From positions 43,580,348-43,644,347 of the forward strand of contig NC_134825.1 of NCBI RefSeq assembly GCF_004210375.1: a stretch of 64,000 nt of DNA, given 5' to 3'. Made by a program: the position numbers and the translations under genes. Source of the stretch: Tachypleus tridentatus (taxonomy: Eukaryota > Arthropoda > Merostomata > Xiphosura > Limulidae). Below the pieces are notes generated by a model, which ran no database searches, had not been told where the DNA came from, and saw nothing but the letters and a program-made list of their open reading frames with translations. Positions within the stretch are counted from its first letter, which is position 1. Every line of letters begins with the position of its first letter. Shown piece after piece: positions 10,579 to 22,500 of the stretch.

Positions 10579-13500
10579 GTACGTATTATTTATAACTTTT
10601 TTACCATTTTATCTCTAGAAAACTTTGTTGAAGTCAATTACACAGATTTATTATCATCTGAGAAAGCTTGATCGTAAAGAAAAAAAAATTCAAAACTATA
10701 GAAATATGAAGTAGCAGCTACTCCCCGAATCCCGCACAGAATTTTATTTATTTATAATAGTAGAGACACCATTTTGGGGCAAATTTATCTTTGGATCCCT
10801 TCACCCTACTGATCTTAAGCAGTTCCTTTCAAATATAAATTATCAAATCAACATCACACGTTTTGTTGAATACAATATCTTTCTACTGAGCAAAGCGCAG
10901 TTGGAACTTCGTAATACATGATATTTTGTGTACGACTTCATAAAAGACAAGTTTATTTTTTAAATAGTTAGAAAAACGATGTTTCTGTAAAAAATGTTAT
11001 AGTAACGCCATTGTTTTACTTACTACGTTTTTATAAAATAAGATACCTTTTATTTTCCATTTAAACTTCATAATATAGGATTGCTAATAAAGCGTAAGTG
11101 CTGTTATTAAAACTAAACTTTCAGACTTGTTGATCAAAACTTATTATTTATACTTGTAATTAAGGGCTCTAACTTGCCTGAAAGTTGAGGTGTATAAAAT
11201 GTTTTATTATTTTATTTTACCATTTTGTGGTTGGTAGTACTTTTTTTTTGCATTTTTTGGGGCAAAACTACACAATAGATGATGTGTTTTCTGCAGAACA
11301 TTGAATTTCAGATTCGAGATTTCTGGGTCCTGAAACTTGCTGCTTACGTGCGGAGAATGCGACATCATTCCAATTGTATTCGTGATGATGAGAAACCCAC
11401 TTGAAATAAAAATACCCATACTAACGGTTCTGAGATGGATTTTTACTTCAAGTTGTATTGTTGAAGCATATTTTTTATGCTTTTATTTTTGTAACGTTCC
11501 TTTTTTCGAGGTTAGTAAATTACAACGGTTCTCCTTCTATTGCAGTGTAGACTCAGGTTTGTTTTCATTGTATCATAATCAATCATTCAATTACAAGTAG
11601 TATCGGTTTCAACAGTTGGTTATCATTTTCGTCGAGAACCTTTACGTAAAATAGTCTAATAACCCTTCAGAGAACGGTTTTATTTTCTATCTATATGTGT
11701 GCAAACGAAACACTAGGGGAATGCGCATGTATACAAACGTATATCTTAGTATGCATAGCTTTAGTTTTCAATACAAGATAAGGGGTAAATATTGTCACCA
11801 ATTTTTTTTCCAATTGGGTAAAAAAAAAACATTTACGTGGATTTAGGAAAGATTTTTGCAACTGAAGCAAAATTCTAGCTGCATTGTATGAATATCTGCA
11901 TGTTGATTGTGGCATTAACCAGCTCTTTGGTTAAAAATGTGTTACTTAACATTTTTGTTTCAGCCACTAATGCTTAAGGAAGTGCTGTATAGTTTTTGGT
12001 GGTATTACTAGCCAAGAATTCGTGACTTTAGTGCTAAGAAGTTATAGGAGGCTAAATTCTAACCACTGTATGTTTGTTTATATAACTATAGACTGAGATG
12101 AATCTGTAATTAAAAAAATAACAACAACGTCTACGAGTTATTTGCTTTTATCATTTAAAACAAATATTAAGTTTTCTATTTAAAAGCTGTGGCACAGCGG
12201 TATGTCTGCGGACTTACATAGCTAGTAACCGGGTTTTGATACCCATTGTGGGCAGAGCAAGGAAGCCCATCGTGTAGCTTTATGCTTAGCTAGAAACAAA
12301 CAATCTATTGAAAATAATATTTAGAAAGTTGGAAGCTGAGACCTCCAGCCCTGGAAGTATATATGTAACATTATGATAATAGTAAAAAAATTATCTTTGG
12401 TTACGTTTAGGGCCCGGCATGGCCTAGCGCGTTAGGGCGTGTACTTCGTAATCTGAGGGTCGCGGGTTCGCGACCGAGTCGCACCAAACATGCTCGCCCT
12501 CCCAGCCGTGGGGGCGTATAATGTGACGGTCAATCCCACTTTTCGTTGGTAAAAGAGTAGCCCAAGAGTTGGCGGTGGGTGGTGATGACTAGCTGCCTTC
12601 CCTCTAGTCTTACACTGCTAAATTAGGGACGGCTAGCACAGATAGCCCTCGAGTAGCTTTGTGCTAAATTCCAAATAACAAACAAACAAATAATGGTTAC
12701 GTTTAAGTATAGGCTCTATGTATGTTAGTTTTCAATGATACAGTTTAAAAGCTTGTAAAGTTACAAAGAACAAGAGACGAGCACGTGCATAGGTTTAAGC
12801 GAAAGTTTTCATCAGTAATTAGCTCAACTAAAACGAAATTAAAATTAAAATGTTTTGTCAGTGTGTTCTTCAGACGTAGTTATAGACTAGAACAACGATG
12901 ACCTGAATTTAGCATGTAGACCTGAACGTTATTGATATAGGGCAAACTTGTTCTTATGTTTATAATAAATTCAACGCGTTCTAGGTTACTTCAAGTTATC
13001 CTTGGCCAATTGTTCATCGTTTATGCATGTTCAGTATCACAAGTTGAGATTTTTAAGTAGATCGAAGTTTGAGGACCACCAAGGCCTCAGTATAAACGCA
13101 TTTCTTTCAGTCGATGTTTTTTAACTATTCTAAGTTTGTATATATAATCTACTTAATGACTACACTAATGAGCAATTATAGGAATCAGTTACATTATTTA
13201 TAAACATAAAAATAGAAATACGAGCAGAAAGCGTTCAAGCAGATGTGTAAAAGCATTAATGTTGAAAATTGTAAAAACAACGAAGCTTTGTCTGAATGTA
13301 ATAACAGATGGAGCTTAGAGCGGAAATGAAACTTGTCTAAAGACGGAAATCTGAAGTTTACTAAAACAGAAAAAAAGCTTGCACAAAGTTGTTTATTTTT
13401 TATGCATTAACATCATAAAACTCTACCATTAAATCCTGTTCTTAAATAACAGAAAGTTGTGACGTGACTGTACAAACACAAATGAAAAAAAAAAATTTAC

Positions 13501-16500
13501 TTGGAAGCCAATTACGAAAGGTTGAAAACTATAGTAAGCCTTATATGTGCAGTTTCACGTTTGTTCACCTTTATCTGTGATAAACATTCCGCAATTATAC
13601 AGAGTTTCAGGTAGTTCCTGTGTGAATGTTTTGGTCAAACACGCTGATTAAATTAAACTCTTTCAGGTTACATGCATTTCTATTGCCTGTTCAGCTATGG
13701 TAGTCATGTATTTAAATACGTACACACATGTATATATATAGAGAGGTATACTGACATATTTACTAGTGCATCTATCACACCACAGTCAACTCTGTACAAT
13801 TTAATACTGCACAAGGCAAAACACAGACCGTAAAACAGATAAATGTTGCGAATTGAGGCTGTTGCATTTCTACCTTGGTGAACTTGATACATACATGTAC
13901 AAGCTAACACTACAAAACTCACCAGCTGACCTTCTGTAACTATGAACTTGAACATTTTAGTCACGGGATTGTTCCTTCAGTTAAACCTGGGGGATGAAAA
14001 TTAATTATTCATATACACTTTCAATAAGTATTATGATTTTTAATAAGTTGTCTCTCTCCACATAAGGCCCTATAGGACCAGGTGGTTTGGGCGCTCGATT
14101 CGTAATCTTAGGGTCGCGAGTTCGAATCCCAATCGCACCAAACATGCTCGCCTTTTCAGACGTGAGGGCATCATTATGCTACGGTCAATCTCAATATTCG
14201 TTGGTAAAAGAGTAGCTCAAGAGTTGGTGGTGGGTGGTGAACATTTGATGTCTTCTCTCTAGTCTTACACTGCTAAATTAGGTGCGGCTTGCGCAGATAG
14301 CCCTTGTATAGGTATACAAATTCAAAACAAACTCTTTATATATATATATAAGTCTGTGCAAAACGTAAAGATAAATATATGTAAACATATTTTAAATGAT
14401 TAACCAGAGTAACAAAAATGTTTTAAAATAACCCAGAATTATTTTGAATGTATTTTAATCCAAACTTGACGGCCCGAGATGACTAGGTGGTCAAGGCGCT
14501 CGACTCGTAAACCGAAAGTGGCGGGTTCGAATCCAGGTTGCACCAAACATGCTCGCACTTTCAGCCGTGGGAGCGTAATAATGTGACGGTCAATCCCACT
14601 ATTCGTTGATAAAAGAGTTGACGGTGGGTGGTGATGACTAGCTGTCTTCCCTCTATTCTTACACTGCTAAATTAGCGACGTCTAGCTAATGTAGCTTAGC
14701 GCGAAATTAAAAAACAAACAAACCAAACTTGACATTGAACGTAATAAAGCCAAAAATGTATCTAAACGTAGCCCCTGGCTGTTACAAGCTCATACTGTTA
14801 CAAGCCAAATCTCCATACTCGTAGTTTGGTGCTTAACAACAAACAAAATTTAAAGGAAAAGAAAGGGGTTTATCATAAATCTTATAATATACTTAGCCAA
14901 GGGAATTTTGCTGTTTTAACAAAGGTTTATCAGGATTCATACAATTTTTGAAGCCATCAAATGTATATAGGGTGTTTTAATTAAATAGTTCCGTACTGTA
15001 TTACAGAATATTTTAAAGTCATAATTTTTTTCACCTTTCTGAGTTGTGCATGTATGTTATTTACCAAATGGAGTATAATTTTGAAGATAGGGAATGCCCC
15101 TAAACCTTTTAACAAGGAAGAGAATCAGGTAAGAAGTTCCCATTTTATATTCTAGGGAAATCCCCATTGTTCCTTTCTAGAACATCGAATGTTGTTTTTG
15201 TTTGAGTAATAATCTGACGGAAGATAGATCTAAACATAGAAAAACTACTTCAAAGCATCATATCTGTTAAGTTTCATAAATGTATTTCATTAATATCGGC
15301 TAAACGAATGATTATAAATATACGTAAGGGTTAGATTTGTAGTTAATCATTTAGTACACAACAAAGCATATAAACGACTACACAATAATAAATTGATGTT
15401 ATTTTTGAAAAGAGCCACGACTTGTTTAAGTATTTGTGTATTTCTATCCAATATCTACTAAAACATTTGGCACGTTCTGTGTTGTTATTATCTCTTCTAA
15501 TGTAACCTTCAGGTTTTTCACTTTTCATTTCTCAAAGCATATATATTTTTAGAAGTTATATGTTTGCTAAACACAAAATGAACATTTTTTTTTTTGAGGA
15601 AGAGAATACGCGTTTCTTCTCCCTGCTATATTTCGTTACCGTTACATTCTAAAAATCCCATAACATTAGACATGCTTCATTTTATTAACGCCATATGTTT
15701 TCATATTTGCGAAACGTTTTTCCGTAATTCATAAGATACAGTAAATTATAATAAATCTGTAAGATGTGAAATTAAAACATAATTGTATACTTCTAGCGGC
15801 TAATTGTTTCAGTTCTAATTGAGCGAGGTTCATCTATATTCAAATTATCACATCCTTATAAAATTATCACACTGCTGAAATTTTCAAACATAGAAAAGGG
15901 ACACTCATGTATTAATATGATTGGTTAACGGAATAGATACTGTGACTATCTGTGCCATTTAAGCCACCGTAGACGTTACTTCATCCTGACATATCTGTTT
16001 ATTTAGCATAAACACACAGAAGTCGTTTACATACACGTGACGAAGATGTCACATTTGGTTTTATGAGTAAGGTAAAATTAGTACAACTCACACAATCAAG
16101 TACAGTGTGAACAACAGGATAAATCAATGAAATAAATAGTTATGTAAAGCATATTACCTTTGGTAATTTCTCGAACATCATAAATAGCTATGTAAAACAT
16201 TATCTTCGATAATTTACTCGAATGACATAAACAGCTACGTAACTCATATTAAGTTCGATAATTTCTTCGAGTGATATAAAAATGTTCCGTAACATATATT
16301 ACCTATGATAATTTCCTCGAATGACATATGTAGTAGCGTAATATACATTACCTTCGATATTTTCCTTCTTTAATCATAAACATTGATGCAGCAACAGAAA
16401 GTTCACAGTTATTCTATTGTTGCACAGATTTTAGCATCATTTTGTAGAGTTGTTGAATAGTGAGTTAGTACAAACATACTAAACAGAAAGATAAACGAAC

Positions 16501-19500
16501 ACATTAAAGTTAACAATGTGCTAATCTGTTCAGCATTGCCATTCTTTCACAAACTTTCCAACGCCATTACAACTATGTAACAAGATTTATGATGTCTTTA
16601 ACAAAATAACACTAAAACACCACACGTGAAAGTTGTCTAATGTTACCAAAGTCAGCTTAGTGTATTGGAAATAATAACCATGAGTATAACATATATATAC
16701 TAATATATCATAATATTGTCATTATAGACTTTGTATACCGAATATACAGTGTACTGGGTCTAATCTTTACAATGTGTATAGAGAGATTTTAAGAGACCCG
16801 GCATGGCCAAGCGTGTTAAGGCGTGCGACTCGTAATATGAGGGTCTTGGGTTCGCATCCCCGTCGCGCCAAACATGCTCGCCCTCCCGGCCGTGGGGGTG
16901 TTATAATATGACGGTCAATCCCACTATTTGTTGGTAAAAGAGTAGCCCAAGAGTTGGCGGTGGGTGGTGATGACTAGCTACCTTCCCTCTAGTCTTACAC
17001 TGCTAAATTAGGGACGGCTAGCACAGACAGCCCTCGAGTAGCTTTGTGCGAAATTCAAAACAAACAAACAGATTTTTAAACTAAAGGTTTTTATTATTTC
17101 TTCGACAGATGTACCTAAAACACTATGGGTATATGAACGAAACCAGTTCTAAGTCTTCTTCCTTGATCGATTATGATTCTCTGAAGATTGCCATCAAAGA
17201 CTTTCAGAGGTTCGCAGGTTTAAATGAAACAGGTAAGTGTTACTGATATAGGATAACATAGGTGAAGTGTTATTGTTGTAAATCAAAGAGGGGTGTTTAA
17301 TTTCTCATTTTTCCTCTGTGATATTTCTAGCGAGCGTTTATTATGTAGTTGCAAATAACACTGAGCTGTAAAATGTTTCAGAGTTTGTTCCATATATATA
17401 AGTAACAACAGTGACGAACGGGCGATAAATATGAGAAAAACAAGTAATTTTTAATAGCATTACCTTATATGTGGTATCATTCAGTAAAATAATGTTAAAT
17501 TACTCTCTGGGTTAGTTCCGTTGAATTCGTCAGTCAATGCATGTACTAAGTGTAAAATAAACTATTTATACTTGTATGTGAACGTTCAGCCACTTTGTTG
17601 TCTCAACTGGGTGCATAAAAGCTCGTGGTCTTACTCTTGACCAAACACAGATAGAAATTTAATTTGTTTTGTTTTTTTCTACAAGTACAAAACGTTTTAG
17701 AATTCTGTGAAAAGCTTCGCCACGTTCAAGGCCGAGGTAAACGTCATTCTTTTCCTATACCTTTTATCCTTAGACGTCGATTTACGACACTACTATTCAA
17801 CTGGCAAATTATGTAAGACTCTAAGCGCATGCGCCATCATAGTACGTAAAGCTTTGTGTCGTGTTTACTTTTATCTCTTTATCAAAGACGTTTGTAACAA
17901 AAGGTGGAATGATGTTTCCAGAAAAAATATAACTTGAGTTTTTTGAGCAAAAAGACAATATAAATAATTATATCAAACAGTGACTTAGTTTCAAAGCTAA
18001 GAACCGTTAGGCTTAATTTAAGTTCTGATTCTGGAAACAGGCCAAAAGAAGGAACGAAATATCCTTGTGTACATTACGACTTGTTTTATTATACATTTTT
18101 CCTCTTTATGATTTATTATTGTCTTGTCTACCTCGAGGGATCGAATTCCAGACCTATAAAGTTGTAAGTCCTCTGGCTTACCGGGGAAGTTATGATTTAT
18201 AAACACTAATTAGAAATTAACTTATTTTTAACATTTGATAGAAACCGTTTAACATTAAAAGCATATTTATTTTTACAGTTTTCTCAGATATAAAATACTG
18301 ATAATTCAGTCCACACCGTTGACAAAAATATTAATTTTCATAACAACATACTTTACAAATTTAACATTGCGTATAACAATGATTTCATATAGCCCGATTT
18401 TTTTTATTGACATATTATACATCTGTTGTTACCTAATCGTAAAGGAAGTGATCAATCAGTAACAGCTCTCAAGACGATCGTTTTTGTTTGTTTGCTTTTT
18501 GTAAATAAACCCGGTTATTACATACTTTGTTTCAAAGTAGATGAATGAAATATTCAGTGATGTCGAGAAACCCACTTGTTGAGAAATTTATATGCAAAAA
18601 CGGCTCGTTTGGGTTGAGAAAATATTTTACATAGAAGAGCGAACAACGTTTCGACCTTCTTCGGTCATCGTCAGGTTCATATGCCGTTTTTGCATATGAA
18701 TGAAATATTGTTTTTCATGTAACTTTTTATAGCTGCTGCGTTTTCCCACTATATATCTATAGTTTAAAATCACATTAAATATTATTACTGTCACAGTTAC
18801 AGTTTATTTACATTTCAGTGATTTTTGAGGCCTGGCGGGTTAAGGCGTTAGACTCGTAATCTGACCCTCAGAATACAAGTCGCACGCCTTAATACCTTGG
18901 CCATGCCGGGCCTTTAAAAGTGTTTCCATATAACTTACACTATACTGTTGTACCATTCTGATATAGTACCATTTTACCTTTGATCTTTCCAAACATTTTA
19001 TTCAAAATTTTTGTATGAAATCGTGGTCTATTAGTGCAGTTACTGGTAATAAGTATATAGTCAGTTTCTATGACTGTCATACCTACCCTTACAATTTTTT
19101 GTTCTGTTTGTATATATCCATAACAGTTTTTCTTTTGCATAATTTTAACATCTGGTGATTTTTATTCGTTACATCGTGGTGTCTTTTTTTAATAACTTTA
19201 AAATATGTAATTTTTATACGTTTACCTTTCCTCGTCACACAGCTCCGGGTGCAAGATGTTAAAGATAAACCAGTTTCCGTGACAATTACTTACCTTTCTA
19301 ACTACAACAGTGTAAACTTTCCTTTAAACAACTGTACATCCGTAAGAGTGACGGAGGATGAGACAAACTCGATCCGTCCTTGATCTATAATGTTGGAGAG
19401 TAACTAGTTTTAAAATCTCTCAACTAGTGTATTTAAAAAAAATGCTATCTGACGTATTGATTTTTTTTATTTCTATTACTAGTACTGTGATCAGTTTCTA

Positions 19501-22500
19501 TAATTTACGTAAAGTGCGCAACCATTTGTCTTGGAGCGTATTTCCTAATATGATATCTTCATACTTAAATGGGGGTATTGTAGACCATTGGTTCCAGACC
19601 GCCGATTTGACCGACTGGTCTACAGGGAGATTTCAGACAAGACAGTTTAAATAAAAAAAAGAAGAAAGAAACGTGTGTGTTAAGATACAGCTACTGAAGT
19701 GTTCTGTTTTGCGATGTAATATTAAAATACTTTATAGGGTTAAAAATAGTATTGTACGAATCGGACCATTAAATTTTAGGACTGGAAGTAACTGGTCTTC
19801 AGTTGAAAAATGTTTGAAAATTACTGGTGTTTGGAATAGAACAAATGAACATATTTACTTGCACTAGTATGTCGACAGGTGGAACCACTTGCATTGTGGA
19901 AAATCAGTAAAGTGCGCGCATCAAAAATATTAAATCGGCTTTATGATAAACTAGTGTTCTGGTTGATTACAGTTATAACGTATTACAAATTAATACAATA
20001 CACAGTAACAAATGTCATGAATCACGTGACTGGTATGTCTGTCTGGCAAGGTATAGCAAATTAATGTGTGACTCCAATACCTAATGGTGTTGTAAAATAG
20101 AGGGGAACACTATAATGTATACTTTATATTTAGTTGTGAAGTAGAAGATGAGGCCATATTACAGCAAATAGTGCTGTGAGGTATATAATATATATTTCTC
20201 TTTTGAAGTAGGAAATGATTATGGTTGTAGTGTTGTTGTAAGGTGTATGCTGTTTGTTTCTTTCTTGTTATGAAGTGGATAATGAGTTTATGGTTTAAAG
20301 TAGAAGTATTGTAAGGTTATAATGTATATTTATGTTGTGTTAACAGTGTTATATGATGTATACTGATTTTATGAATAATAAAATGATGTTGCATGGTGTG
20401 TAAAGTGTCTAATCGGGCTGTGAATTAATCAATATTGTGTTGTGCCTATTGGTGTTAAGAAATAGAAAATAATTCTGTAATATAGTTAATAACTCTGTGT
20501 GGTGTTAAATCGTGTTATGAAGTAAATAGTAGCGAGTTACAGTATTTCATGATACTGTGAAGAAAGAAATGATGTGGTGTAGTGTCTATTGATGCAGTAA
20601 AGTACACAATACATGGTATGGTGCAGTGTCTATTGGTGCAGTAAAGCACACAATACATGGTATGGTGCAGTGTCTATTGGTGCAGTAAAGTACACAATAG
20701 ATGGTATGGTGCAGCGTCCATTGATGCAGTAAAAGTACACAATAGATGGCATGGTGCAGTGTCTATTGATGCAGTAAAGTACACAATAGATGGTATGGTG
20801 CAGTGTCTATTGGTGCAGTAAAGTACACAATAGATGGTATGGTGCAGTGTCTATTGATGCAGTAAAGTACACAATAGATGGTATGGTGCAGTGTCTATTG
20901 ATGCAGTAAAGTACACAATACATGGTATGGTGCAGTGTCTATTGGTGCAGTAGAATGGTGCACAGTAAAGTACACAATAGATGGTATGGCAGCGTCTATT
21001 GTGCAGTGTGGTATGGCGCAGTGTCCATTGATGCAGTAAAAGTACACAATTGGTGCAGTCTATTGATGCAAAGCACACAATAGATGGTATGGTGCAGTGT
21101 ATTGGTGCAGTAAAAGTACACAATAGATGGTATGGTGCAGTGTCTATTGGTGCAGTAAAGTACACAATACATGGTATGGTGCAGTGTCTATTGGTGCAGT
21201 AAAGTACACAATAGATGGTATGGTGCAGTGTCTATTCTTTTTAGTAAGTAAGTGATAGTGGGGAACCGTATCTAATAGATATTTGAAGCAACTAATAGTA
21301 TGTTATAGCATTTAATTATTGGAAGAGAGAATGAACATGTTAAGTAAGCAATACTGTTGTAATTTAATCTGTGTTATAAGGTGAGTATATCATATTTTAT
21401 GTTGTAAGATAAGTAGTAGTGTTGTATATTGACGCTGTTAATGTAGAAAATAAGGCTATACGGTAAATAATATTATCGTGTATCGTGTTGTGATTTAAAG
21501 AATGATGTATGGTAGATCATAACATTGTGGGATGTATAATAATATTTGTGACTAGAGAACGATGTTTAATAGTTAACAGTGCTAAGCAGTATCTAATGAC
21601 ATAGTGAAATAGCAAATAATGTTTCAGGTGTATATCAATGCTATGAAATAGAGAATGATGCCACATATTAGTGTTTTGCTGCATATAACAATTTAATCAA
21701 CAAACAGTGAAGTATAGAAGTAATAGTGGTGTGAGCGTTGATTAGTGGACGCAAATAGTATTATTGGGATATTTGGTAGTGCATAATTACTTTGATAAGG
21801 AGAGACTGGTGGCTTACGGTAGCTATTGTAGTAGTAGGTTCGAGGAGATTCAAAGGTATTCAGACCCCCTTTTTCAATACAACAAAAATTGAATTAAAAA
21901 GTATAAAAATTAAACTTCAGTAAAGGAAAACGAAGAGACACACGTGATGGAAGGATTATTTATTGTTCTCTGGAATCATTTATGTTCATATTCCTGTATG
22001 GAATGGGGTTTGAACCATCTATAATGTAGTGGCGAACCCTCGAGGTCGAGAATGATGGTCCTCCAAGTTCATGCATGGGTTCGGAGATGGCTAATAAAGC
22101 CAATCCTTGCTGTACAGGTCTTCTGGCAGAAAGGGCAGATCAGTTCAGAAGGAAGGAGAGGTTTCAGTAGTAGCTAGCGTTGTTTTCTCTTCTCTCGCTT
22201 CTCTTCAAAATGTTGTCTTCTTGATGACTCAAAGAATTATGTTCCCTGATGGATAAGGGATCTCCAGGTAGTTCGGTCGTGAGCGATTTTCCCAATTGTT
22301 AACATCGATGTTGCAACTCTTGAGTGTTGTCTTCAGGCCATGAACTGCTTCTTCTGTTCTCCTCCCATTCGTTTCCCATTTTTCAGTTGACCATACAGGA
22401 ATTGTTTTGGGAGTCGGCTGTCATCCATTTGGAGCATTTGGCCTGTCTATCGGAGGCGGCTCTTGATTATAGTGGCTTCAATGCTGCTGATCTTGACTTC

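Larger units (their letters stand above)
10579..17108 (+). other. MMP intron 1
   Basis: This 6.5-kb intron separates the signal peptide from the prodomain. It holds SINE-B at 11240-11345 and 12182-12306, SINE-A at 12411-12690, 14064-14333, 14471-14728 and 16795-17070, and a 49-bp tandem array at 16134-16375. Nothing coding was recognised. A large first intron is a common place for enhancers, but I saw no specific site. Confidence 0.85.

Noticed and set aside
12411-12490. tRNA-like heads with A and B box words in the SINE copies
   Set aside because: Each is followed by the same SINE body and AAAC tail and has mismatched stems, so none is a functional tRNA gene.
18555-18600. Hammerhead ribozyme in the GATG..GAGAAACCCAC repeat
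   Set aside because: The sequence resembles the CUGANGA...GAAA core, but the two copies do not keep the core bases and no stem II can be formed.
20851-21165. 104-codon minus-strand open frame rich in Cys, Thr and Ala
   Set aside because: It lies wholly in the 44-bp minisatellite. The unit is not a multiple of three, so the frame only survives by absence of stops in the repeat.
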